A DNA stretch of 5,110 nucleotides from Hodarchaeum sp048939725. GTDB taxonomy: Archaea; Asgardarchaeota; Heimdallarchaeia; Hodarchaeales; Hodarchaeaceae. Position numbers and translations under genes: made by a program. Shown here one piece after another: positions 1-5,110 of this stretch; position 1 is the first letter of the stretch; every line of letters begins with the position of its first letter. Under the pieces are notes generated by a model that did not search any database, was not told the origin of the DNA, and saw nothing but the letters and a program-made list of their open reading frames with translations. The stretch is from the NCBI GenBank assembly GCA_048939725.1, contig JBHLPG010000286.1, positions 1 through 5,110 of the forward strand, read 5' to 3'.

Positions 1-225
1 ATCTTGATGAAATATCGAATTATTACAGACGCAGGTATGCGTTTTGGAACTGCAGAACTGACCCGCTTAGGATTTTGTGAAAAAGAGTTCGAATCTCTTG
101 GAAATATTATCGGAAAGATTCTTTATAATTCTCTAAAATCGCTACAGCTTGAACCTAATGAGAAAAAAACTATTAATGAACAAATCCAGATACTCATTGA
201 CAAAACAAAAAAATCAGATCTTTAG
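1..225 (+). CDS. glyA: Serine hydroxymethyltransferase, C-terminal end (5' truncated by window)
   Basis: This is the last 74 residues of a frame that is already open at base 1; the start lies outside the window. SHMT is a cytosolic PLP enzyme that converts serine and tetrahydrofolate (or tetrahydromethanopterin in many archaea) to glycine and the methylene-carrier. The assignment rests on the stretch at residues 11-31 (AGMRFGTAELTRLGF, then EKEFES), which parallels the conserved SHMT C-terminal segment of the form SGIRxGTxxxTRxGFxExE. Arg14 here matches the arginine (R363 in E. coli GlyA) that binds the substrate carboxylate. The final 30 or so residues are a lysine-rich helical tail (NEKKTINEQIQ...DKTKKSDL) that is not diagnostic. 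PLP lysine and other catalytic residues cannot be seen here. The gene ends with TAG at 223-225. The ATG at base 7 is internal, not a start. Identity is fairly sure; the family call is from recall of the motif, not from a search. Confidence 0.85.
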   Translation: MLMKYRIITDAGMRFGTAELTRLGFCEKEFESLGNIIGKILYNSLKSLQLEPNEKKTINEQIQILIDKTKKSDL

Positions 226-250
226 GGATAAAAACTCAAAAATTGTATTC

Positions 251-268
251 TATCTTGGCTACAAGATA
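251..268. repeat. Perfect 7-bp inverted repeat with 4-nt loop downstream of glyA
   Basis: TATCTTG (251-257) and CAAGATA (262-268) are exact reverse complements around the loop GCTA. It lies 25 bases after the glyA stop and 66 bases before the next start. It could be a 3'-end hairpin of the glyA transcript or an operator for the nucleotidyltransferase gene. The repeat is seen directly; any role is inference. Confidence 0.5.
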
Positions 269-277
269 ATAGATATC

Positions 278-298
278 CAAGTACTCACTTGATTTTTT
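278..298 (+). terminator. Possible glyA terminator: small hairpin followed by T6
   Basis: CAAGT (278-282) pairs with ACTTG (287-291) around ACTC, and a run of six T follows at 293-298 after one A. Archaeal RNA polymerase terminates mainly at T-runs on the non-template strand, so the T6 may be the working part. The stem is weak (5 bp) and the call is tentative. Confidence 0.35.
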
Positions 299-334
299 AC
301 GCTAATCATCAAAACCTTTTGTGGGATCGCACTT

Positions 335-1345
335 ATGGAAGAAACAGAATTTCGAGAACTTATCCAACAATACGCAATACAAGCTAGGTTAGAACAGGGG
401 GAAGCAAGTCTTACTTCTGTTTTAAAATTAGTAATTGCAGAGAATCCGCAATTAAAAAACCAAGTTCGATCCTCAGTTACTATGGTGAAAGAGGAGATTG
501 CAAAAGTCAATGAAATGGAAGAAAATGATCTAGGAATGATTTCTGGAGAGATCGAAGCAGATGAATCTACTGAATATGAGATGCTCGAAAACCTTGTTCT
601 CAAGAAATTTTCCGAGGATAAACAATTAGCAAGTCAAATTAAAGCTTTAATCATTTATGGCTCCTACGCAAAACGTTTACATGTAGTGGGAGAAAGTGAT
701 ATCAATTTTGTTATTGTTTTAAGTTCTGATTCTTCTCAAACTGAAACAGAGGAAACTATTGCCAAAATTGGTCAGATTGCAGAAAAAATTGTGACACCTG
801 AAGTCGCTCATATCTTCGATTTGATGATTTTGAAAGAAGAAGATCTGAGTCAATTAGAAAAATTTGGACCTGATTTCAGCTATATCCATGCGTTATATGC
901 AAAAGATGGAGAAGTTAAGTTTGGAACTAATGTTTTTGATTCTATAGATATTAATAATGAAAAAATTCAACAAGCAGCTAAACAGTTAATGAGTGAGGCG
1001 ATAATCCAGTTTGATGAAATTATAAATACAGCAAAAGAAGAAGAATTACCCGATACAGAGTTAGAATACATAATTTCTGGCTCGATTATTGATATTGCCT
1101 TTGCTTTATGTTGCTATAAAGTTGGAGTCAAAGCTGTGACAATGGATCTAGTAAAACCAGATATCCACGAAGAATTCCGTGAGGTTTGGGGAGAAACTTC
1201 AGATTTTTCCGAGTTTTATCCCTTTTTGCAACAAGCTCATGCCTTTAAACTTGGAATAAAACTACCAAATTCTCAAAACTTCATGGAGAAATGCATAAAA
1301 TTTATTGAAAAGGTCATAGAATTCGCTGGCTTGAAGGAGTCTTAA
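335..1345 (+). CDS. Nucleotidyltransferase-fold protein with an archaeal GluRS-N-like N-terminal domain
   Basis: A 336-residue soluble protein with three parts. Residues 5-61 are helical (ELIQQYAIQARLEQG, ENPQLKNQ, VKEEIAKVNEM) and resemble the N-terminal appendage of archaeal glutamyl-tRNA synthetase (pattern: Y-A-L-Q-N-A, a glycine-containing loop, E-N-P-E-L, then V-x-E-x-V-x-E-V-N). Residues 62-82 are an acidic linker. Residues 84-205 look like a Pol-beta/MNT nucleotidyltransferase: strand ALIIYGS with the GS at 109-110, then eleven residues, then D122-I-N124, and a later strand IFDLMIL supplying D162 as possible third carboxylate. 'YAKDGEVKFG' (188-197) fits the end of the MNT core. Residues 206-336 are helical, as in substrate-binding or HEPN-like partners, but I see no RxxxxH RNase motif. 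N124 stands where the second catalytic Asp is usual, so activity may be reduced or lost. The start at 335 has a weak GTGGGA (321-326) upstream. Substrate unknown; transfer of a nucleotide to tRNA, protein or small molecule, or a non-catalytic role, are all open. Confidence 0.8.
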   Translation: MEETEFRELIQQYAIQARLEQGEASLTSVLKLVIAENPQLKNQVRSSVTMVKEEIAKVNEMEENDLGMISGEIEADESTEYEMLENLVLKKFSEDKQLASQIKALIIYGSYAKRLHVVGESDINFVIVLSSDSSQTETEETIAKIGQIAEKIVTPEVAHIFDLMILKEEDLSQLEKFGPDFSYIHALYAKDGEVKFGTNVFDSIDINNEKIQQAAKQLMSEAIIQFDEIINTAKEEELPDTELEYIISGSIIDIAFALCCYKVGVKAVTMDLVKPDIHEEFREVWGETSDFSEFYPFLQQAHAFKLGIKLPNSQNFMEKCIKFIEKVIEFAGLKES

Positions 1346-1355
1346 AAATCCAATA

Positions 1356-1937
1356 TTAATGAGATGCTAAATCCAGTAAGAATTTTTTAAGAAAAGAAAA
1401 TTGACTTTCATATTGTTTCAATTGTTGTAAAGCATGGGAGCGGAATTTTTCAAATTGATTTTTATCTAACCAATTTTTTTTCCAATATTCATTAGTTTGG
1501 TGTAACAAATCTATAAGATCAGATACCCGAGCCATATGGTATTCTTCACTCTCATGATCTCTTAGGAGGGAATTAAAGGAATCTTTCACAGGAACAGGGA
1601 TGTTCGACATTATATGTTGAATTGCCCCTTCCTCAAGCCCTTGTTGGAATTTATCAAGTGTTTCTGGAGAAATAGATTGAGCACTTTTATCTATATCAAA
1701 ATATTCTGACTCAGGAAAATCATGAAATAAAGCAATTAAGACAGCCTTCTGGATATCTAGATTTTGGATCTTTGATCCTCGAAGGTCATTTTCTAGGATA
1801 CAAAAAAAATATGTTAAAGCAGTAACAGACCAAGAATGGTCTGCAAGTGATTCTATAGAACTCAAAGGCACCCCTACCCGTACCCACCCTTGTCTAAGGA
1901 GCCTTTTCATCTGTGTGATATTATTAAGAAAATTCAA
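1356..1937 (-). CDS. HD-domain phosphohydrolase, YfbR/HDDC2-like 5'-(deoxy)nucleotidase
   Basis: A 193-residue soluble protein of normal length for the YfbR/HDDC2 group, metal-dependent HD hydrolases that remove the 5' phosphate from (deoxy)nucleoside monophosphates. The order of motifs fits: 'RQGWVRVGV' (15-23), 'SLADHSW' with His34, 'ALFHDFPE' with the His72-Asp73 pair and Glu76, 'EYFDID' with Asp81 in place of the usual GDI aspartate, and 'VSDLIDLL' with Asp140. All expected metal ligands are therefore present. The glycine before Asp81 is replaced by Phe, a mild departure. The N-terminal helix before RQGW needs about 10-15 residues, which favours the TTG start at 1937; the only ATG near by is codon 10 (1908-1910), and a TAG closes the frame just upstream (1959-1961). 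No clear Shine-Dalgarno serves either start. The gene converges on the nucleotidyltransferase gene and lies 69 bases downstream of rps25e on the same strand. Substrate preference cannot be read from sequence; nucleotide-pool clean-up is the family inference. Confidence 0.85.
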   Translation of the reverse strand: MNFLNNITQMKRLLRQGWVRVGVPLSSIESLADHSWSVTALTYFFCILENDLRGSKIQNLDIQKAVLIALFHDFPESEYFDIDKSAQSISPETLDKFQQGLEEGAIQHIMSNIPVPVKDSFNSLLRDHESEEYHMARVSDLIDLLHQTNEYWKKNWLDKNQFEKFRSHALQQLKQYESQFSFLKKFLLDLASH

Positions 1938-1954
1938 TTTAATTCGCCATATAC

Positions 1955-1969
1955 TATCCTAAAAGGATA
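1955..1969. repeat. Short palindrome TATCCT-AAA-AGGATA upstream of the HD gene
   Basis: Two exact 6-bp arms (1955-1960 and 1964-1969) flank AAA, ending 17 bases before the TTG start of the HD gene. On the minus strand the sequence AGTATATG overlaps its gene-proximal side and could be a TATA element. If that box were used, transcription would begin about 25 bases further on, which would favour the ATG at 1910 over the TTG. A regulator site or small hairpin is possible; this is inference. Confidence 0.35.
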
Positions 1970-1998
1970 CTTCCTAAACACCCCATACTAAGATTAGG

Positions 1999-2004
1999 AA
2001 AAAA
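1999..2004 (-). terminator. T6 run just after rps25e stop, candidate archaeal terminator
   Basis: On the minus strand, six T residues begin two bases after the rps25e TAA (2007-2009). T-runs on the non-template strand are the main intrinsic termination signal in archaea. If used, it would separate rps25e from the HD gene. No stem precedes it, so read-through is also possible. Confidence 0.35.
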
Positions 2005-2006
2005 TG

Positions 2007-2297
2007 TTATGCTTTAGTATAAACCTTAAGTCTCTTGTTCGAGATCGTCGGTTTTAAAATATCCTTTTCTTCCAAATCCTCTAATAGTCGTTTCGCAACA
2101 GAAACACGTATATCTCGTTTTGCAGCGACCTCCTGTGCCGTTATAACAATTGTTTTTCTTTTAGAATACTCTTCCTCTAATTCTTTAAGTAATTCTTTAT
2201 AACCATCACCAACCACGAGATTTCTCTCGTAGCTAGAGTATTCAAAGATTTTACCCCAGCGACGTTTTTTTCGTACTTTTTTATCAGATACACTCAT
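2007..2297 (-). CDS. rps25e: Small ribosomal subunit protein eS25 (S25e)
   Basis: A small basic protein of the 30S ribosomal head, in a family shared by eukaryotes and some archaea. With the start chosen here it has 96 residues. Order: a basic N-terminal tail (KKVRKKRRWGKIFEYSS), a helix (YKELLKELEEEY), then the winged-helix core. Its hallmarks are 'TIVITAQEVAAKRDIRVSVAKRLLEDLEEKDILK' taken in parts: ITAQEVAAKRDIR, SVAKRLLEDLEE, and the closing strand KRLKVYTKA; they match eS25's 'ITPxxVxERLxIRGSLARxALxELxxKGLI' pattern. The frame could also begin at ATG 2324 (105 residues, adding MLDVLERTL). I prefer ATG 2297 because GGAGAG (2310-2305) sits seven bases upstream of it, an excellent Shine-Dalgarno, while 2324 has none, and because eS25 normally starts right before the basic tail. 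The gene is the first of the minus-strand pair and is divergent from the flippase gene. A perfect inverted repeat (2332-2357) lies upstream. Identity is strong; the exact start is likely but not proven. Confidence 0.9.
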   Translation of the reverse strand: MSVSDKKVRKKRRWGKIFEYSSYERNLVVGDGYKELLKELEEEYSKRKTIVITAQEVAAKRDIRVSVAKRLLEDLEEKDILKPTISNKRLKVYTKA

Positions 2298-2304
2298 TAA
2301 AGTT

Positions 2305-2310
2305 CTCTCC
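2305..2310 (-). promoter_or_regulatory. Shine-Dalgarno GGAGAG deciding the rps25e start
   Basis: Read on the minus strand, GGAGAG is followed by a seven-base spacer (AACTTTA) and ATG at 2297-2295. It matches the anti-SD of 16S rRNA well. It lies inside the longer reading frame that begins at 2324, so its presence argues that the longer N-terminus is not translated. Confidence 0.65.
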
Positions 2311-2331
2311 AAGACATCCAGCATGGAAACT

Positions 2332-2357
2332 AACGTCTCTCATCATTAAGAGACGTT
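2332..2357. repeat. Perfect 9-bp inverted repeat upstream of rps25e
   Basis: AACGTCTCT (2332-2340) and AGAGACGTT (2349-2357) are exact reverse complements around CATCATTA. The arms are richer in G and C than the surrounding DNA, which makes chance less likely. It lies 34 bases upstream of the preferred rps25e ATG, and 7 bases upstream of the alternative one. It may be a dyad operator or a hairpin in the 5' untranslated RNA, for example for autogenous control by eS25; both are inference. Confidence 0.6.
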
Positions 2358-2477
2358 CAAAGGAGATTTACACTATTTCAAGTTATCTTATAGGGATCTT
2401 TTATTCTTTTTGTGAGAGAAGGTCATTATTGATACTATTGTTATCTAAATAAAAAGGAAAAAATAAAAATCCTATTT

Positions 2478-2535
2478 AATTCAATTAATAATCCCTAATT
2501 AATAACAATTACTGCGGGAAAATTCAATTAAGAAT
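2478..2535. repeat. AT-rich direct repeats upstream of the flippase gene
   Basis: AATTCAATTAATAAT (2478-2492) recurs as AATTCAATTAAGAAT (2521-2535) with one mismatch in 15. A shorter unit, AATTAATAA, also occurs at 2483-2491 and 2497-2505. They lie 20 to 80 bases upstream of the flippase start. They may be binding sites for a regulator or chromatin protein, or simple low-complexity sequence. Confidence 0.35.
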
Positions 2536-2555
2536 ACTCTAGCTCATTTTGGACG

Positions 2556-5110
2556 ATGATGAACATGGAAAGAAAGTGGTTTTTACTAGTTTGTCCTCTA
2601 ATTCCGATTTTTATTATAATTTTTACTCCGATAATCTCTAGCCACACATATTCTACTCAATCTGAAACTTTGGATACGTTCCTTTTTCTAGAATCAGAAT
2701 CACATGGAAAAATGAGAGAACGTTTGGATCTCGATAAAAATGTTCAGATTGACAGTCAGGACAGTCTTCCTACTTCAATAACTCAATACGATGGCTTAAT
2801 TCTTATAGATTATGTCCCCAGTTCCTCAGAAATAACTCAGATTCAATCCTTTTCTCAAAGTGGAGGCGGAATCCTAATTATAACAGGACCCGACATGACA
2901 GAAAATGCATCCTTATTAATCGCTTTAAATCTCATAACAAGGTCTACAGGTCAGATCATTGGATCGAGCACTCTACCCAGATCCTCAGATATTGAACACC
3001 CAATAATTTCTAACATTGCATGGAATTCCGTACCAAGCGTATTAAACGCTTCAACTTTCGCATTATCTACTCATTCAACAGCTATTATCGAAAATTCGAA
3101 TGGAGACGCTCTGATTTTCGAAATGGAATCAAAGATTCTTATCATAACTATTTGGCCAGAAGAAAGTCTTAATACAGAGTTTCTTATGTGGCCCTACGCG
3201 AATTACCTATTCCGATTGAGTGAATTGGTAATTACAGGCACAGATAGCTCGGAAATGCCTTCTTATGCGGACTGGGAATATTCCCCTGTTCCCCATTTAC
3301 AAGATACGACTCTTCTAGGCATTGGAGTTCTCATTATTTGTTTAGTCAGTCTGGGAGGCTTTTTATACTCAAAAAAATACTCAAAGGATCATCCAATACT
3401 AAAAGAAGATCTTGAGACGTTGTCTCAAAACGTAGAAGGTGATACGGACTGGGAGGATATTGGAATGCATCGACAAATTTCTGGTTTCTTGGTCCAACTA
3501 TTCGTTGGTATGCTCATTATACTCCCTAACGCAATTATGACCTCATTGGTCTTCCCTCTCCTAATCCTTCCTTCTCCGCAAGCAGTGGGTTTCTATGATT
3601 TCACGTATCACTTTTTTGAGGCATTATGGCTCATATTTGATTTAGGAACAGCAACAGTACTCGTAAAATTCTTTTCGGAACATCGTGTTGAACAACCACA
3701 GCAAGCAGTAAAATATATTCAAGTGTTTATTTGGTACCAAGTACTGTCGGGATTAATTCAACTCTTCTTCATCTCATTCCTCGGATCCTTTATTTTTCCT
3801 CGGACATTTCTTGCACACATGAGTTGGGTGTTTATTACCCACGCATTTTTCCAATGGCCTGCTTTTTTCATTGTTTTCTTGCTAATTTTCCGTGCGATGA
3901 ACCGCCTTGACTATTTCCAAATATTAAATATTTTATTGTATGGCATCTTCACTATAACACTTCAATATCTAGTGATAGTACTGTTTCGTGCTGTCCTTGG
4001 GCCAAATATCATTTTTGGTGATTCGCTTGCAGGAGCAATTGGTTATTCTATAGGAAATTATGTTATACGTCTTGCAGCATTCTTAACAGGACTGTGGATG
4101 TTCAAACGCTTAGGATTTTCTGTTCAAAATCTTTTCAGGATAGATTTTACGACATCAGAGATAAAAGAATCGTTAACATTTGGAGCTAAATGGGTATTTG
4201 GAAATATGTGGGTTCCACTTGGCTGGTTTTTGCAAGTATTTTTATTAGCAGAATTCTTACCGAACTACACAGAACAGCAGGGGTTTTTTTCTATTGCTTG
4301 GGGTTTTGCCCAAATCGTCATGTTAGTAGGATTGTTCGCTGAATCAATGCTTGGGGGAATATCTGAATCTTTTCACGCAAAACGAAAAGCATTAACTCAA
4401 TATTATACATTAAATTCATTAAAATGGGGAGCCTTTTTCGATTTCTATTTTGTAGCTATTTTACTAGCCATAGGCCCTCGGTTTATTCTAGGTGGGGCTG
4501 GCCAAGAATGGGTTGGAGCTGCCATCCTCATCCCATGGATCTTAATTTTTCATGCATTTGGTTTCTTAAGTTGGTTAGGGGATTGGATGTTTGCGGGTTC
4601 AGATCGACCTGGTTGGGCAGCTATAAGTTGGGTTATTGAACAAAGCGTTCGCGCTATTTTACTAATTGTTTTTATTCAGCAACATGCCTTTTTTACAGAA
4701 AATTTTGGCTCACCTCTTGTAGCTGTAATGTTTGCTTATATTCCAGCATTAATCATCAAAGTTATATACATGTGGACAGCTATTCGGCGATCTGAATACT
4801 TCCAGTTTAAATGGAAAGATTTAACATACCAAGGAATAATTACCCCCGTGTTAACAGGAATTATTGTATTCATTCTTTCAGAAATCATGTGTATAGTTAT
4901 ATGGGGAGGAGATATCATAACATCCGTCATCATTCTATTAATAGGCACTTTTCCTATGATTTACATTGCTAGTTTTATTTTTGGAGTACTTGGTGGCTTT
5001 GATGACAATACTCTCGCAGAATTCAAACGGGCTGCATACATGGCAAAAGGTGTTGGGTTCCTAGCTCGGGGATTATATTGGGCAGCTGATAAAGGGGCAA
5101 ATATGTCTCC
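2556..5110 (+). CDS. Multi-pass membrane protein: extracytoplasmic amidotransferase-like domain fused to a Wzx/MATE-type polysaccharide flippase (3' truncated)
   Basis: The frame runs without a stop to the window end: 851 codons are visible. Residues 8-27 are a hydrophobic segment (TM1). Residues 28-251 form a soluble alternating strand/helix domain with 'YDGLILIDY' (78-86), 'GGGILIITGPD' (103-113), 'MWPYANYL' (211-218) and 'DWEYSPVPH' (239-247). This resembles a class I glutamine-amidotransferase-like fold, but no cysteine occurs where the nucleophile elbow should be. TM2 is about 252-272, followed by a charged cytoplasmic linker (KKYSKDHP..., rich in D/E to 305). From about 308 the protein is a polysaccharide-flippase (Wzx/MurJ-like, MOP superfamily) transporter: 'FDLGTATVLVKFFSEHR' (361-377) and the second-half 'ESLTFGAKWVFGN' (538-550) are typical, as are 'GGAGQEW' (near 646), 'GSDRPGWAA' (681 on) and alternating hydrophobic helices, about a dozen, to 809. 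'GGFDDNTLAEFKRAAYMAKG' begins a cytoplasmic C-terminal tail. Two TMs put the N-domain outside and the flippase N-terminus inside, as the family requires. Likely role: moving lipid-linked sugars across the membrane for S-layer or surface glycans. Start is ATG 2556, 2559 or 2565; no clear SD decides. Confidence 0.8.
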   Translation, partial: MMNMERKWFLLVCPLIPIFIIIFTPIISSHTYSTQSETLDTFLFLESESHGKMRERLDLDKNVQIDSQDSLPTSITQYDGLILIDYVPSSSEITQIQSFSQSGGGILIITGPDMTENASLLIALNLITRSTGQIIGSSTLPRSSDIEHPIISNIAWNSVPSVLNASTFALSTHSTAIIENSNGDALIFEMESKILIITIWPEESLNTEFLMWPYANYLFRLSELVITGTDSSEMPSYADWEYSPVPHLQDTTLLGIGVLIICLVSLGGFLYSKKYSKDHPILKEDLETLSQNVEGDTDWEDIGMHRQISGFLVQLFVGMLIILPNAIMTSLVFPLLILPSPQAVGFYDFTYHFFEALWLIFDLGTATVLVKFFSEHRVEQPQQAVKYIQVFIWYQVLSGLIQLFFISFLGSFIFPRTFLAHMSWVFITHAFFQWPAFFIVFLLIFRAMNRLDYFQILNILLYGIFTITLQYLVIVLFRAVLGPNIIFGDSLAGAIGYSIGNYVIRLAAFLTGLWMFKRLGFSVQNLFRIDFTTSEIKESLTFGAKWVFGNMWVPLGWFLQVFLLAEFLPNYTEQQGFFSIAWGFAQIVMLVGLFAESMLGGISESFHAKRKALTQYYTLNSLKWGAFFDFYFVAILLAIGPRFILGGAGQEWVGAAILIPWILIFHAFGFLSWLGDWMFAGSDRPGWAAISWVIEQSVRAILLIVFIQQHAFFTENFGSPLVAVMFAYIPALIIKVIYMWTAIRRSEYFQFKWKDLTYQGIITPVLTGIIVFILSEIMCIVIWGGDIITSVIILLIGTFPMIYIASFIFGVLGGFDDNTLAEFKRAAYMAKGVGFLARGLYWAADKGANMS

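Larger units (their letters stand above)
2325..2555. other. Divergent intergenic region between rps25e and the flippase gene
   Basis: No coding frame of note lies in these 231 bases. They must hold the promoters of both divergent genes. Toward rps25e, the minus strand has CTATAAGAT (centred near 2389), which could be a TATA box placing transcription start near 2364, upstream of the inverted repeat. Toward the flippase, the plus strand has TATTTAAT (2473-2480) and TAATTAATAA (2496-2505) as TATA-like candidates. The region is very AT-rich, so chance matches are expected and none of the boxes is firm. Confidence 0.4.

Noticed and set aside
259..603. 114-codon minus-strand open frame
   Set aside because: It is antisense to the well-supported nucleotidyltransferase gene and its Ser/Ile-rich product shows no motif; it mirrors the coding strand's codon pattern.
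1042..1345. HEPN toxin domain in the C-terminal part of the nucleotidyltransferase protein, making a fused MNT-HEPN toxin-antitoxin
   Set aside because: The region is helical, but the RxxxxH catalytic motif is missing and there is no separate partner gene, so a toxin role is not supported.
2400..2535. Replication origin or CRISPR-like repeats in the AT-rich spacer
   Set aside because: The direct repeats are few, short and AT-only, with no regular spacing, no origin-binding-type G-rich motif and no replication gene next to them.
2640..3300. Active glutamine amidotransferase in the outer domain of the membrane protein
   Set aside because: No cysteine occurs in residues 28-251, so the nucleophile needed for glutaminase activity is absent.
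4424..4639. 71-codon plus-strand frame
   Set aside because: It lies inside the flippase gene in another frame, with an odd Cys/Trp/Arg-rich product typical of a shadow.
4736..4948. 70-codon minus-strand frame
   Set aside because: It is antisense to flippase membrane segments; no motif and no ribosome site were seen.

Overview
The window looks like chromosomal DNA from an AT-rich archaeon. The strongest marker is a ribosomal protein eS25 (S25e) gene, a family found in eukaryotes and some archaea but not bacteria. Two further points agree: a domain resembling the N-terminal appendage of archaeal glutamyl-tRNA synthetase, and a very large membrane protein that joins an extracytoplasmic domain to a polysaccharide flippase. 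An Asgard (Lokiarchaeia/Heimdallarchaeia-like) or TACK source is my inference; no rRNA or tRNA is present to settle it.

Layout. Bases 1-225 (+) hold the 3' end of a serine hydroxymethyltransferase gene. A 109-base spacer follows, with two small hairpins and a T-run that may form its terminator. Bases 335-1345 (+) encode a three-part protein: a GluRS-N-like helical domain, an acidic linker, and a nucleotidyltransferase fold with a helical C-terminal part. It meets an HD-domain phosphohydrolase tail to tail (minus strand, stop codons 10 bases apart). Upstream of the HD gene on the same strand lies rps25e. These two are 69 bases apart; the gap holds a T-run and a short palindrome, so they may be separate transcripts. 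A 230-base divergent intergenic region (about 2325-2555) carries a perfect 9-bp inverted repeat on the rps25e side and AT-rich direct repeats on the flippase side. From 2556 to the window end, one open frame (851 codons, no stop) encodes the membrane protein.

Functionally this is a mix rather than one pathway: one-carbon metabolism (SHMT), nucleotide housekeeping (HD hydrolase), translation (eS25), a nucleotidyltransferase of unknown target, and cell-surface glycan export (flippase). The most unusual items are the nucleotidyltransferase with its synthetase-derived N-terminus and degenerate active site, and the fusion of an amidotransferase-like outer domain, lacking a catalytic cysteine, to the flippase. 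I see no CRISPR array, insertion sequence, tRNA or rRNA.
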